Assembly (NCBI RefSeq): GCF_026168105.1
Contig: NZ_LBMW01000015.1
Span: 93,889-157,888 of the forward strand
DNA: 64,000 bases
DNA from: Streptomyces hygroscopicus
GTDB taxonomy: Bacteria > Actinomycetota > Actinomycetes > Streptomycetales > Streptomycetaceae
Direction of reading: 5' to 3'
The notes beneath the pieces are model-generated. The model had not been told where the DNA came from. It was given only the letters and a program-made list of their open reading frames with translations, and searched no databases. This document shows, in pieces, positions 16,936 through 26,582 of this stretch (the stretch's first letter is position 1; each line of letters opens with the position of its first letter). Made by a program: the position numbers and the translations under genes.

Positions 16936-17202
16936 ATGCGTATTCGAGTGAGGCGCACGGGCGGGTTCGCGGGCATCGAGCGCCGGGCCGAGGTGGAGAC
17001 CTCGGGGCGGGCCGACGCCCAGGAGTGGCACGCCCTGGCCGAGCAGGCACTCGCCGCCGGCCGGGGCGCGCCGCCGGATGGTGTGCCGGACGGTTTCAGC
17101 TACGAGATCACCGTGGACGGCAGGACCGGATACTGCGCGGACCCCTGGCTCACCCCGGAACAGCGCGACCTGGTCTCGAGAGTGCTGAAGGAGGGGGCCT
17201 GA
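16936..17202 (+). CDS. Emfourin-type protealysin inhibitor
   Basis: The 88-residue protein begins MRIRVRRTGGFAGIERRAEV and continues to a YEITVDGRTGYCADPWLTPE segment, the pattern I associate with emfourins, small protein inhibitors encoded beside M4 protealysin-like proteases. It lies 32 nt downstream of the protease on the same strand, an arrangement that would co-express the enzyme and its safeguard. No signal peptide, so both partners would meet in the cytoplasm. Inhibition has been shown for the Serratia pair, and applying it here is inference. Confidence 0.8.
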   Translation: MRIRVRRTGGFAGIERRAEVETSGRADAQEWHALAEQALAAGRGAPPDGVPDGFSYEITVDGRTGYCADPWLTPEQRDLVSRVLKEGA

Positions 17203-17304
17203 GCGGCCTTCCCGGGCCCTGCGCGATCCGTCGCCCTGCGCCGCAACGGGCAGTTCATGCCTGCCCGTTGACTTCCGTTACCGCCGGTAAGGATGATCCG
17301 GCGC

Positions 17305-18618
17305 ATGGCGACGAACCCGATACCTCAGTTCCCGGCCGGCTTTCTGTGGGGCGTGTCGACCTCGGCCCATCAGATCGAGGGCGCGGCCGACGAGCGCGAG
17401 CCCTCCGTGTGGGACGCGTTCACCGCCGGGCCGGGCCGGGTGAAGGACGGCTCGACGGCGGCGGTGGCCTGCGACCACTACCACCGTTACCGCGAGGACG
17501 TGGCGCTCCTGGCCGGCCTCGGCGTGGATGCGTACCGCTTCTCGGTCTCCTGGCCCCGGGTCGGCTCCCCCGGCGGCCTCGACTTCTACGACCGCCTGGT
17601 CGACGAGCTGTGCGCGACCGGCGTACGACCGGTCGCGACCCTCTTCCACTGGGACCTGCCGGTCACGTTGGACTGGCGGAAGCGGGACACGGCGTTCCGT
17701 TTCGCCGAGTACGTGTCGGTCGTCGCCGGGCGCCTCGGCGACCGCGTCGCCAAGTGGATCACCCTCAACGAGCCCGCCGAGCACACCCTGCTGGGCCATG
17801 CCCTCGGCGTCCACGCTCCGGGCAGGCGGCTGATGTTCGACGCGCTGCCGGTGGCCCACCACCAGCTGCTGGCCCACGGTCTGGCCGTACGGGCCCTGCG
17901 CGCGGCCGGGGCCGGCGACATCGGGATCGCCAACTCGCACGGGCCCACGTGGCCGGCGTCGCAGAAGCCGGAGGACGTCGAGGCGGCGGACTTCTACGAC
18001 ATCCTGCTGAACCGGCTGTTCGCAGAGCCGCTGATCCTCGGCCGCTACCCCGAGGGCGTCGGCGAGTTGATGCCGGGCGGCGCCGAGGACGTCGAGTCCG
18101 ACCTCAAGGTGATCGCGGAACCGGTCGACTGGTACGGCATCAACTACTACGCGCCGACGAACGTGGGCGCGCCCGAGGGCGGTGAGACCGAGTTCGGCGG
18201 CATCACGATGCCCGCCGAACTTCCCTTCTCCGTCCGGGAGATCGAGGGCCGCCCGGTGACGGACTTCGGCTGGCCGGTGGTGCCGGAGGCCCTGACCGAG
18301 CTGCTCACCGGCTTCCGGGAGCGCTACGGGGACCGCCTTCCGCCGATCGTGATCACCGAGAACGGCTGCTCCTACGAGGGGCTCGACGACCAGGACCGGA
18401 TCGCCTACCTGGACGGCCACATCCGGGCGCTGCACCGGGCGCTGGAGGCGGGCGTGGACGTGCGCGGCTACTTCGTGTGGTCGCTCCTCGACAACTTCGA
18501 GTGGGCGGAGGGGTACACGCGCCGCTTCGGGCTGGTGCACGTCGACTACGACACCCTGCAGCGGACCCCGAAGGCGTCCTACGGCTGGCTGCGGGACGTG
18601 CTGCGGGCGCAGAGATGA
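17305..18618 (+). CDS. GH1 β-glucosidase
   Basis: The 437-aa TIM-barrel enzyme begins close to the conserved FPAGFLWGVSTSAHQIEGA. The acid/base glutamate is in TLNEPAEHTLLG and the nucleophile in VITENGCSYEG; LLDNFEWAEGYTRRFGLVHV is the typical C-terminal aglycone-site segment. No signal peptide, so it acts on β-glycosides taken up by the cell. ATG 17305 is chosen because the family starts just before FPAGFLWG; ATG 17293 is four codons upstream. Its stop overlaps the MFS gene start (ATGA), so the hydrolase and transporter are one unit. Confidence 0.92.
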   Translation: MATNPIPQFPAGFLWGVSTSAHQIEGAADEREPSVWDAFTAGPGRVKDGSTAAVACDHYHRYREDVALLAGLGVDAYRFSVSWPRVGSPGGLDFYDRLVDELCATGVRPVATLFHWDLPVTLDWRKRDTAFRFAEYVSVVAGRLGDRVAKWITLNEPAEHTLLGHALGVHAPGRRLMFDALPVAHHQLLAHGLAVRALRAAGAGDIGIANSHGPTWPASQKPEDVEAADFYDILLNRLFAEPLILGRYPEGVGELMPGGAEDVESDLKVIAEPVDWYGINYYAPTNVGAPEGGETEFGGITMPAELPFSVREIEGRPVTDFGWPVVPEALTELLTGFRERYGDRLPPIVITENGCSYEGLDDQDRIAYLDGHIRALHRALEAGVDVRGYFVWSLLDNFEWAEGYTRRFGLVHVDYDTLQRTPKASYGWLRDVLRAQR

Positions 18619-19922
18619 CAGCGGCCGATCCTCGGCCGTCGCGGACCTCGGACGCCCTCGCCGAGCCCGTCGAACGCGTCGGCCGGGGCTGGACCGCGGC
18701 CCTCTCGCTGGCCAACGGGGCGATCTGGGTGGGCTGGTACGGCCCGCTGCAGATCCTGCTCGCCTCGCAGGCGAAGGACTTCGCGCCCGGCTCGGGGATG
18801 TCCAAGGAGACCATGCTGGCCTGGGTCACGGGCGCGGGCGCGGCCGTGTCGCTGGTCGCGAACCCGTTCTTCGGCGCGCTGTCGGACGGTACGACGGCGC
18901 GCACGGGCCGTCGTACGCCGTGGATCGTGGCCGGGACGGCGGGCGGCGCGGTGTCCCTGCTGGTGCTGGCCGGGGCGAGCGGCCCGTTGACCATGGTGCT
19001 CGGCTGGTGTCTGGTGCAGCTGACGCTGAACGCGGCCTTCGCGGCGGTGACGGCGGCGGTGCCGGACCGGGTGCCGCGGGGGCAGCGGGGCTCGGTGGGC
19101 GGCTGGCTGGGGGCGGCGCAGATCCTGGGGGTGGTCGGCGGGACGGGCCTGGCCACGGTGGCCGGGGGCGTCGGGGCGGGCTATACGGCGTGCGCGGTCT
19201 TCACGGTGGTGGGCGTGCTGCCGTACGTCCTGGCCTACGAGGACCTGCGCCTGCCGGTGCCGTCCCGTCCCGTCCGGTCCTGGCAGGCCTTCCTCGCCGG
19301 GTTCTGGCTGAGTCCGCGCCGCCATCCCGATCTGGGCTGGGCGTGGCTGACCCGCTTCCTGATCAACCTCAGCAACGCGCTGGTGCTGCTCTACCTCCTG
19401 TACTACCTGCGGGACCGCGTCCTCCCCCGATCTCCCGGCTCCGCTCGAGCAGCGGGGACCCTCGTCCACGACCCCGAGCAGGGCGTGCTGATCCTCACCG
19501 CGGTGAACGGCGTGACGCTCCTCGCCACGGTCGTCGTCGGCGGCGTCTGGTCGGACCGCGTGGGCCGCCGCAAGCCGTTCGTGATCTGGTCGGGGGTACT
19601 GATGGCGGCGGCGACGGCCGTCCTGTCGGGCTGGGAGACCTGGCCGGGAACGGTCCTGGCGGCGGCGGTGCTGGGCGTGGGCTTCGGCGTCTTCACCTCG
19701 GTCGACTTCGCGCTGATGACGGACGTCCTGCCGAAGGCCCTGGACCGCGGGAAGGACCTGGGGGTCATCAACGTCGCCAACGCCCTCCCCCAGGTCGCGG
19801 CCCCGGCCCTGGCCGCGCCGATCGTGACGTACCTGGGCGGCTACCGGGTGCTGTACCTGGTGGCGGCGGCGATCGGGCTGGCCGGGGCGGTACTGGTGGG
19901 GCGGATCCGGGGCGTGGACTGA
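18615..19922 (+). CDS. MFS transporter paired with the GH1 enzyme
   Basis: The 435-aa protein has about twelve hydrophobic segments and the MFS loop motif GALSDGTTARTGRRTPW between helices 2 and 3, with a second copy (GGVWSDRVGRRKPF) in the C-terminal half. It overlaps the glucosidase stop by four bases, suggesting uptake of a β-glucoside. Residues around LPRSPGSARAAGT, in the loop before helix 8, are encoded by a short interspersed element also found in the second MFS gene of this window; the frame is kept, so the protein is probably still functional. Confidence 0.85.
   Translation: MTAADPRPSRTSDALAEPVERVGRGWTAALSLANGAIWVGWYGPLQILLASQAKDFAPGSGMSKETMLAWVTGAGAAVSLVANPFFGALSDGTTARTGRRTPWIVAGTAGGAVSLLVLAGASGPLTMVLGWCLVQLTLNAAFAAVTAAVPDRVPRGQRGSVGGWLGAAQILGVVGGTGLATVAGGVGAGYTACAVFTVVGVLPYVLAYEDLRLPVPSRPVRSWQAFLAGFWLSPRRHPDLGWAWLTRFLINLSNALVLLYLLYYLRDRVLPRSPGSARAAGTLVHDPEQGVLILTAVNGVTLLATVVVGGVWSDRVGRRKPFVIWSGVLMAAATAVLSGWETWPGTVLAAAVLGVGFGVFTSVDFALMTDVLPKALDRGKDLGVINVANALPQVAAPALAAPIVTYLGGYRVLYLVAAAIGLAGAVLVGRIRGVD
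19422..19461 (-). repeat. Short interspersed element inside the MFS gene (copy 1)
   Basis: Read on the minus strand, this 40-bp stretch (core TGCTCGAGCGGAGCCGGGAG) closely matches 33156-33206 in the other orientation. The copy is in frame and encodes an Arg/Ser/Ala-rich loop insert. I recall very similar CTCGAGCG-centred sequences scattered in many Streptomyces genomes. Confidence 0.6.
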
Positions 19923-20390
19923 GGGACCGACCACGCCGGCCCCCACCGAAAACCCCACCACAGCCCCGCCCCCGACCGGCCCGGTGCAGGGCACCGCAAT
20001 CGGCGGCGGGCGGGCCGCCGACGGTCCACCACAGCAGCCCCGCCGGTCCACCACAGCGGCACCGCCCCGGCGCAGACAGCGGCGGCGGCCGGTCGCGGTC
20101 CGGGCGGTGCACGGTGGTGAGTGGCCGGGGGGCGGGCCAGGGGCCTGCGCCCCGCCTGGTCGGCTGCCGGTCCCGGAGAAGGCCCCCGCGCCTGCCTGTT
20201 CGCCGTCGGCCGTCCGGCGGCCGACCAGTACGGGCCCGGGCGCGTGGCGTCGTGAATCGCGGGGTCGTACAAGTGCACGGGGAAAAGCCCTACGGCTCTG
20301 TCAGCCCCTCGTCGTACCCTTGAAACCGCGAGGCCGCCCTCAGCTGCGCGGCCGTACGGAGGAGGAACAGCAGGCCTACAGAGCCGGCCC
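19923..20390. other. 468-bp intergenic region upstream of phoH
   Basis: No credible gene is seen. It contains a 22-bp direct repeat, 20022-20043 and 20044-20065, identical at 20 positions, in a Pro/His/Arg-type low-complexity stretch. The phoH promoter should lie between about 20270 and 20370, where GC content dips. A GGAGG at 20359 is too far from the phoH ATG to be certain. Confidence 0.5.
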
Positions 20391-21461
<1,071 letters not shown>

Positions 21462-21473
21462 ACCAGCACGCCC

Positions 21474-21971
21474 ATGTCGATCGACGTCAACAACGAGTCC
21501 GGCACCGAGGTCGACGAGCAGGCGATCCTCGACATCGCCCGCTACGCACTCGCACGGATGCGTATCCACCCGCTCTCCGAGCTCTCGGTGATCGTCGTGG
21601 ACACCGACGCCATGGAGCAGCTGCACGTCCAGTGGATGGACCTGCCGGGGCCGACGGACGTCATGTCGTTCCCGATGGACGAGCTGCGGCCTCCGTCCAA
21701 GGACGACGACGAGCCGCCGCAGGGGCTGCTCGGCGACATCGTGCTGTGCCCGGAGGTCGCCGCCCGCCAGGGCACCGAGGCACCCACGCAGCACTCCATG
21801 GACGAGGAGCTGCAGCTCCTGACCGTCCATGGAGTGCTGCACCTGCTCGGCTACGACCATGAGGAGCCCGACGAGAAGGCCGAGATGTTCGGCCTGCAGG
21901 CCGCCATCGTGGACGGCTGGCGTGCGGAGAAGGGCCTGACCGGCCCGTCCCCGGCCCCGACCGTGTCATGA
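21474..21971 (+). CDS. ybeY: Endoribonuclease YbeY
   Basis: The 165-aa protein carries the zinc motif H-x3-H-x5-H as HGVLHLLGYDH near residue 123, plus DVMSFPMDE and GDIVLCPEVA that surround the active site. YbeY matures the 3' end of 16S rRNA and takes part in 70S quality control. An internal insert (PPSKDDDEPPQ) lengthens the loop before the active site, common in streptomycetes. It is coupled to phoH upstream and overlaps the next gene by four bases (ATGA). Confidence 0.96.
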   Translation: MSIDVNNESGTEVDEQAILDIARYALARMRIHPLSELSVIVVDTDAMEQLHVQWMDLPGPTDVMSFPMDELRPPSKDDDEPPQGLLGDIVLCPEVAARQGTEAPTQHSMDEELQLLTVHGVLHLLGYDHEEPDEKAEMFGLQAAIVDGWRAEKGLTGPSPAPTVS

Positions 21972-23275
21972 GCCCCCAGCTCGTCGTCGGTGCGATCGCC
22001 CTGGTCGTGGTCGCCTGGCTCGCCGCCTGCGCGGAGGCGGGCCTGGCGCGCGTCTCCAGCTTCCGCGCCGAGGAGGCCGTACGCGGCGGCCGGCGCGGCA
22101 GCGCCATGCTCGCCCAGGTCGCCGCGGACCCGACGCGCTACCTCAACGTGGCCCTGCTGGTCCGGGTCGCCTGCGAGATGGCCGCCGCCGCGCTCGTCAC
22201 CTACGCCTGCCTGAAGGAGATCCACGGCACCGGCAAGGCTCTCGTGGTCGCGATCGCGGTCATGGTCCTGGTGTCCTACGTCGCGGTCGGTGTCTCTCCG
22301 CGCACCATCGGGCGCCAGCACCCGCTGACCACGGCCACGGCGGCGGCTTACGTCCTCGTGCCCCTCGCGCGCGTGATGGGCCCGATCCCGTCCCTGCTGA
22401 TCCTCATCGGCAACGCCCTCACCCCCGGCAAGGGCTTCCGCCACGGCCCCTTCGCCTCCGAGGCGGAGCTGCGGGCCCTCGTCGACCTCGCGGAGAAGGA
22501 GTCTCTGATCGAGGCCGAGGAGCGCCGTATGGTGCACTCGGTCTTCGAGCTGGGCGACACCCTGGTCCGGGAGGTGATGGTGCCGAGGACGGACCTGGTG
22601 AGCATCGAGCGCTACAAGACCATCCGCCAGGCGCTGACCCTGGCGCTCAGGTCCGGCTTCTCGCGCATCCCGGTCACCGGGGAGAGCGAGGACGACATCG
22701 TCGGGATCGTGTATCTGAAGGACCTGGCCCGCAAGACTCACATCAGCCGGGACGCCGAGAACGAGCTGGTGTCCACCGCGATGCGGCCCGCAGCCTTCGT
22801 GCCCGACACCAAGAACGCCGGCGACCTGCTGCGCGAGATGCAGAAGGAACGCAATCACGTCGCCGTCGTCATCGACGAGTACGGCGGCACGGCCGGGATC
22901 GTCACCATCGAGGACATCCTCGAGGAGATCGTCGGCGAGATCACCGACGAGTACGACCGCGAGCTGCCGCCGGTCGAGGAACTGGGCGGGGACCGCTACC
23001 GGGTCACCGCCCGCCTCGACATCGGCGACCTCGGCGAACTGTACGGGCTCGAGGCGTACGACGACGAGGACGTGGAGACGGTCGGCGGACTGCTCGCGAA
23101 GGCGCTGGGCCGTGTGCCCATCGCCGGGGCCTCCTCGGTCGTCGAACTGCCCGACGGGCGCGAACTGCGGCTGACGGCGGAGGCCTCGGCCGGCCGCCGG
23201 AACAAGATCGTGACCGTGCTGGTGGAGCCGGTGGGCCCCGTCGGGCCCTCGCAGGAGGAGACGAGGCCGCAGTGA
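21968..23275 (+). CDS. Membrane CBS-domain protein (CNNM/CorC type, hemolysin-family name)
   Basis: The N-terminal CNNM/DUF21 membrane domain (about residues 1-150) has four hydrophobic segments. A CBS pair follows (about 195-320, including MVPRTDLVSIERYKTIRQAL and VVIDEYGGTAGIVTIEDILE), then a CorC_HlyC domain (about 330-415). Such proteins are linked to Mg2+/Co2+ export or sensing rather than hemolysis. Length is 435 aa. It overlaps ybeY upstream and the MmcQ-like gene downstream (GTGA), making a phoH-ybeY-CBS-mmcQ operon. Confidence 0.92.
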   Translation: MSPQLVVGAIALVVVAWLAACAEAGLARVSSFRAEEAVRGGRRGSAMLAQVAADPTRYLNVALLVRVACEMAAAALVTYACLKEIHGTGKALVVAIAVMVLVSYVAVGVSPRTIGRQHPLTTATAAAYVLVPLARVMGPIPSLLILIGNALTPGKGFRHGPFASEAELRALVDLAEKESLIEAEERRMVHSVFELGDTLVREVMVPRTDLVSIERYKTIRQALTLALRSGFSRIPVTGESEDDIVGIVYLKDLARKTHISRDAENELVSTAMRPAAFVPDTKNAGDLLREMQKERNHVAVVIDEYGGTAGIVTIEDILEEIVGEITDEYDRELPPVEELGGDRYRVTARLDIGDLGELYGLEAYDDEDVETVGGLLAKALGRVPIAGASSVVELPDGRELRLTAEASAGRRNKIVTVLVEPVGPVGPSQEETRPQ

Positions 23276-23631
23276 CCCCTCAGGAGCTGCGGGCGTTCTG
23301 TCTGTCCTTCAACGCGGCGGTGGAGGACTTCCCGTTCAACCCCGAGACCTCGGTCTTCAAGGTGCAGGGCAGAATGTTCGCCCTGACGAACCTGGGCTCG
23401 CGGCCCCTGAAGGTCAACCTCAAGTGTGATCCGGAGGACGCGGTTCGGCTCCGGAGCGAGCACGAGGGCATGGTCGTGCCCGGCTGGCACATGAACAAGC
23501 GCCACTGGAACACGGTCACGGTGGACGGCGGACTCCCGGACCGCCTGGTCCGGGAACTCGTCGAGGACTCGTACGACCTGGTCGTCGCCGGTCTGCCGAG
23601 AGCCGACCGCCTCCGCCTGGACCGCCCCTGA
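23272..23631 (+). CDS. MmcQ/YjbR-family protein
   Basis: The 119-aa single-domain protein has the family signatures SVFKVQGRMFAL, LKVNLKCDPEDAVRLR and the conserved HMNKRHWNTV near residue 75. The family has a CyaY-like fold with a positively charged face and is often called DNA-binding, but the activity is not established. GTG 23272 overlaps the upstream stop, so it is translated from the phoH operon. Confidence 0.88.
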   Translation: MTPQELRAFCLSFNAAVEDFPFNPETSVFKVQGRMFALTNLGSRPLKVNLKCDPEDAVRLRSEHEGMVVPGWHMNKRHWNTVTVDGGLPDRLVRELVEDSYDLVVAGLPRADRLRLDRP

Positions 23632-23684
23632 GCTGATGGACCCCGTTGCGGGTTGACCATGGCCGTTCTTCGTATGCTCGGGGC

Positions 23685-24038
23685 ATGACCGACAGCAACG
23701 CGCTCGACCCCGAGGACCGCAAGATCGTCACCCTGGCCCGCTCCGCGCGGGCCCGCAACGGTGTGCCCGAGGGGGCCGCCGTGCGGGACGAGACGGGCCG
23801 TACGTATGTGGCCGGGACCGTGTCCCTCGATTCCCTGGAGCTCAGCGCACTGCGGACCGCGGTGGCGATGGCGGTGGCGTCGGGCGCGAAGTCGCTGGAG
23901 GCGGCGGCGGTCGTCACCGAGGCCGAGGGTGCGTCCGCGGAGGACCGGGCGGCGGTGCGGGACCTCGGCGGCCCGCAGACGCCGGTGCTGGTGGCGGGAC
24001 CGGACGGCACGGTGCGCGCAACGGTGACGGCGGGCTGA
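23685..24038 (+). CDS. Cytidine-deaminase-like protein lacking the catalytic metal site
   Basis: The 117-aa protein follows the cytidine deaminase fold in outline (LARSARARNGVPEGAAVRDE, then GRTYVAGTVSLDSLELSALR where the enzyme has its Cys/His-Ala-Glu site) and occupies the place near era where cdd genes often sit. It contains no cysteine and no histidine at all, so it cannot bind zinc in the usual way and the catalytic glutamate motif is replaced by ELSAL. It is therefore probably not a deaminase. ATG 23685 is 53 nt after the MmcQ-like gene. Role unknown. Confidence 0.7.
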   Translation: MTDSNALDPEDRKIVTLARSARARNGVPEGAAVRDETGRTYVAGTVSLDSLELSALRTAVAMAVASGAKSLEAAAVVTEAEGASAEDRAAVRDLGGPQTPVLVAGPDGTVRATVTAG

Positions 24039-24166
24039 ACCACCGGGCCACCGTACGGCTTCGGCCACTTTTCCCGGCCCTGAAGAATCCGCTCCGCGTC
24101 TCTTGCAATCCCACGGAACCGGCGCGTCACTGGAGTCGCTGGTTCCGACGGGCCGTCAGATGCTTT

Positions 24167-24193
24167 GCCGCGTGGCGCGCCGCGCCACGCGGC
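24167..24193. repeat. Perfect 13-bp inverted repeat upstream of a secreted-protein gene
   Basis: GCCGCGTGGCGCG (24167-24179) and its exact complement (24181-24193) flank one central base, 55 bp before the start of the secreted protein. With almost no loop it is a better candidate for an operator or cruciform than for a terminator. Confidence 0.55.
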
Positions 24194-24248
24194 CGGTCCG
24201 TTCGGTCGTCCCCACATGGCAATTCCCGTATCAGGGAAGGGATTTCCG

Positions 24249-24722
24249 ATGAGACGCAAGCGACTTGGCACGGGCACGGCGTTACTCGCGGCGGTTGCCG
24301 CCGGCGGCCTGGCCCTCGCCCAGACCGCGGCCGCCGTCACTCCCCTTACGGCGACCATCAGCGCGGACTGCGGCAGCTTCGGCAGCGGTGCGGCCACGCT
24401 CACGGCCACCCAGGACGGCACCGCCGCCACCCTCACCGTCAACTCCTCCGCGATGACCGCTCCGATCGCCCTGGCGCAGGACTCCATCACGTCCACGCTC
24501 ACCCTGGTGAAGGCGGGCGGCGGCACCACCGTCTTCTCGGGCACCAGGAACCCGGCCCTGGCCGCCGGCGACTCCGTCACGGTCGGCCCGCTCGACGGCA
24601 CCGTGGCCTCCGGCGACAGCCTGGAGGCGTACGGCGGCTCGCTGCAGCTGACCGTGTTCGGCATCACCGTGACCTGCACGGCGACCGGGCCGCAGTCACC
24701 GGGTCCGTTCGTCTTCGACTGA
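24249..24722 (+). CDS. Small secreted protein, unknown function
   Basis: The 157-aa product starts with a clear signal peptide (RRKR, then TALLAAVAAGGLALAQTAAA, cleavage near residue 29). The mature part is Ser/Thr/Gly-rich β-type sequence with two cysteines (DCGSFG, VTCTATG) that could form one disulfide. It has no catalytic motif. ATG 24249 has GGGAAGGG upstream. It is monocistronic with a perfect palindrome 55 bp upstream. A cell-surface or matrix role is possible but unsupported. Confidence 0.8.
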   Translation: MRRKRLGTGTALLAAVAAGGLALAQTAAAVTPLTATISADCGSFGSGAATLTATQDGTAATLTVNSSAMTAPIALAQDSITSTLTLVKAGGGTTVFSGTRNPALAAGDSVTVGPLDGTVASGDSLEAYGGSLQLTVFGITVTCTATGPQSPGPFVFD

Positions 24723-24754
24723 GCGGGTGACCGGGGCGGGCGCGGCCCCGCTGC

Positions 24755-25093
24755 TCAGAGCGCGTCCGGGCCGCGCTCGCCCGTCCGTACCCGTACGACC
24801 GTCTCCACCGGCACCGCCCACACCTTGCCGTCGCCGATCTTCCCCGTCTGCGCGGCCCCGACCACCGCGTCGATCACCGCGTCGGCGTCCGCGTCCTCGA
24901 CGACGACCTCGATCCGGACCTTGGGCACGAGGTCGACCCGGTACTCGGCGCCCCGGTACACCTCGGTGTGGCCGCGCTGGCGGCCGTAGCCGCTCGCCTC
25001 GGTCACGGTCAGGCCGTGCACGCCGAGTTCCTGCAGCGCCGTCTTGACCGCGTCGAGGCGGAACGGCTTGACGATCGCGGTGATGAGCTTCAT
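24755..25093 (-). CDS. glnK: PII nitrogen-regulatory protein
   Basis: The 112-aa protein is a complete PII: both PROSITE regions are present, with the T-loop YRGAEYRVDL carrying Tyr51, the residue adenylylated in Streptomyces GlnK, and the B-loop TGKIGDGKVWAVPVE. It senses ATP/ADP and 2-oxoglutarate and gates AmtB. ATG 25093 overlaps the amtB stop (ATGA). Unlike the amtB-glnK-glnD operon known in S. coelicolor, no uridylyl/adenylyltransferase gene follows here, so this may be a second copy in the genome. Confidence 0.95.
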   Translation of the reverse strand: MKLITAIVKPFRLDAVKTALQELGVHGLTVTEASGYGRQRGHTEVYRGAEYRVDLVPKVRIEVVVEDADADAVIDAVVGAAQTGKIGDGKVWAVPVETVVRVRTGERGPDAL

Positions 25094-26418
25094 GCCTGGG
25101 ACGTGACCTTCTGCGTGGCGGCGGGGAGGGAGTGAGCGACCGGGGCGCCGTGGCCCAGGACCCCGTGATCGTAAGCGGTCTCGGCGTGCACCGTAAGGTC
25201 CAGGCCGGTGTGCTCCTGCTCCTCGCTCGCCCGGAAGCCCATCGCCCTGTCGATCAGCCTGCCGATGCCGTACGTGACCGCGAACGCATACGCGGCGACG
25301 GCAGCCACGGCCACCAGTTGCTTGCCGAGCTGGGCGAGCCCGCCGCCGTACAGCAGGCCCTCGCTCCCGCCGGTCATCCCCCTGACCGCGAAGAAGCCGA
25401 TCAGCAGCGTGCCGATGATGCCGCCCACGAGGTGGACGCCGACGACGTCGAGCGAGTCGTCGTAGTTCAGCTTGAACTTCCAGCTCACGGCGTACGAGCA
25501 GACGACACCGGCGGCAAGGCCCACGACCAGTGCGCCGAGCAGCGACACCGTGCCGCAGGACGGGGTGATGGCGACCAGACCCGCGACCGCGCCGGACGCC
25601 GCGCCGAGCGTGGTGGGGTGGCCGTCGCGCTTCTGCTCCACGAGGAGCCAGCCGAGCAGTCCGGTGCAGCCCGCAGCGAGGGTGTTGAGGAAGGCGGCGG
25701 CGGCCAGGCCGTTGGCACCGAGGGCCGAGCCGGCGTTGAAGCCGAACCAGCCGAACCAGAGCAGACCGGCGCCCAGCATCACCATCGGCAGGTTGTGCGG
25801 GCGCATGGCGTCCTTCTTGAAACCGAGACGCGGGCCGAGGACCAGGCACAGGGCGAGGCCGGAGGCGCCGGAGGTGATCTCGACCGGCAGGCCGCCCGCG
25901 AAGTCCAGGGCGCCCAGGTGGGCGAGGATCCAGCCGCCCGGTCCCCACACCCAGTGGGTCACCGGAACGTACACGAGCAGCGCCCACACCGGTACGAAGA
26001 CGAGCCACGCCCCGAACTTGGCACGATCCGCGACCGCGCCGCTGACGAGGGCCGCCGTGATGATCGCGAAGGTCAGCTGGAAGGTGGCGAAGAGGACGGT
26101 GGGCACGGTGCCGTGCAGGTCGGCAGGGCCGAGGCCCGCCATGCCGGCGTGCTGGAGACCGCCGATCAGCCCGCCCGCACTGTCGTCGCCGAAGGCGAGC
26201 GAGTAGCCGACGGCCAGCCACACCACCGTGACCAGGGCGATCGACACGAAGCTCATCATCAGCATGTTGAGGACGCTCTTCGTGCGGACCATGCCGCCGT
26301 AGAAGAGGGCAAGGCCCGGGGTCATCAGCAGGACGAGGGCGGTGGCGGCGAGCAGCCAGGCGGTGTCGCCGGTGTCGAGGGCGGGGGCCTTGCCTGCGGC
26401 CAGGAACGCGGTGTCCAC
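25090..26418 (-). CDS. amtB: Ammonium transporter
   Basis: The 442-aa protein has eleven hydrophobic segments typical of Amt/Rh channels. Conserved features include FYGGMVRTKSVLNMLMMSF, the pore aspartate/His region DFAGGLPVEITSGASGL and the second pore His region VVGVHLVGGIIGTLLIG. It conducts ammonium across the membrane and is closed by PII, whose gene overlaps its stop. The promoter lies in the 155-bp gap divergent to era. A GlnR box was sought there but no correctly spaced copy was found. Confidence 0.95.
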   Translation of the reverse strand: MDTAFLAAGKAPALDTGDTAWLLAATALVLLMTPGLALFYGGMVRTKSVLNMLMMSFVSIALVTVVWLAVGYSLAFGDDSAGGLIGGLQHAGMAGLGPADLHGTVPTVLFATFQLTFAIITAALVSGAVADRAKFGAWLVFVPVWALLVYVPVTHWVWGPGGWILAHLGALDFAGGLPVEITSGASGLALCLVLGPRLGFKKDAMRPHNLPMVMLGAGLLWFGWFGFNAGSALGANGLAAAAFLNTLAAGCTGLLGWLLVEQKRDGHPTTLGAASGAVAGLVAITPSCGTVSLLGALVVGLAAGVVCSYAVSWKFKLNYDDSLDVVGVHLVGGIIGTLLIGFFAVRGMTGGSEGLLYGGGLAQLGKQLVAVAAVAAYAFAVTYGIGRLIDRAMGFRASEEQEHTGLDLTVHAETAYDHGVLGHGAPVAHSLPAATQKVTSQA

Positions 26419-26582
26419 GGACGGTCTCCTCGGGGTGCGGGGCTCGTCAGAGCGTCACCGCCGCGCGTTTCCTGTCGCGTACAGCTGTGTTTCCGTGACG
26501 TTTCGTGTTGCGTTGAGGTTTCCGGAACCTCACCGGATCCGGCCGTTCGGTTGGGCTCCGCGGATCAGGGACAATGGGCGCC

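Noticed and set aside
23272..23631. DNA-binding function of the MmcQ/YjbR protein
   Set aside because: Common in annotation but not evident from motifs; kept as a family name only.
26419..26573. Possible GlnR box upstream of amtB
   Set aside because: GTCAC and several GAAAC half-sites are present on the minus strand, but none has the required six-base spacing between a GTnAC and a GAAAC half.
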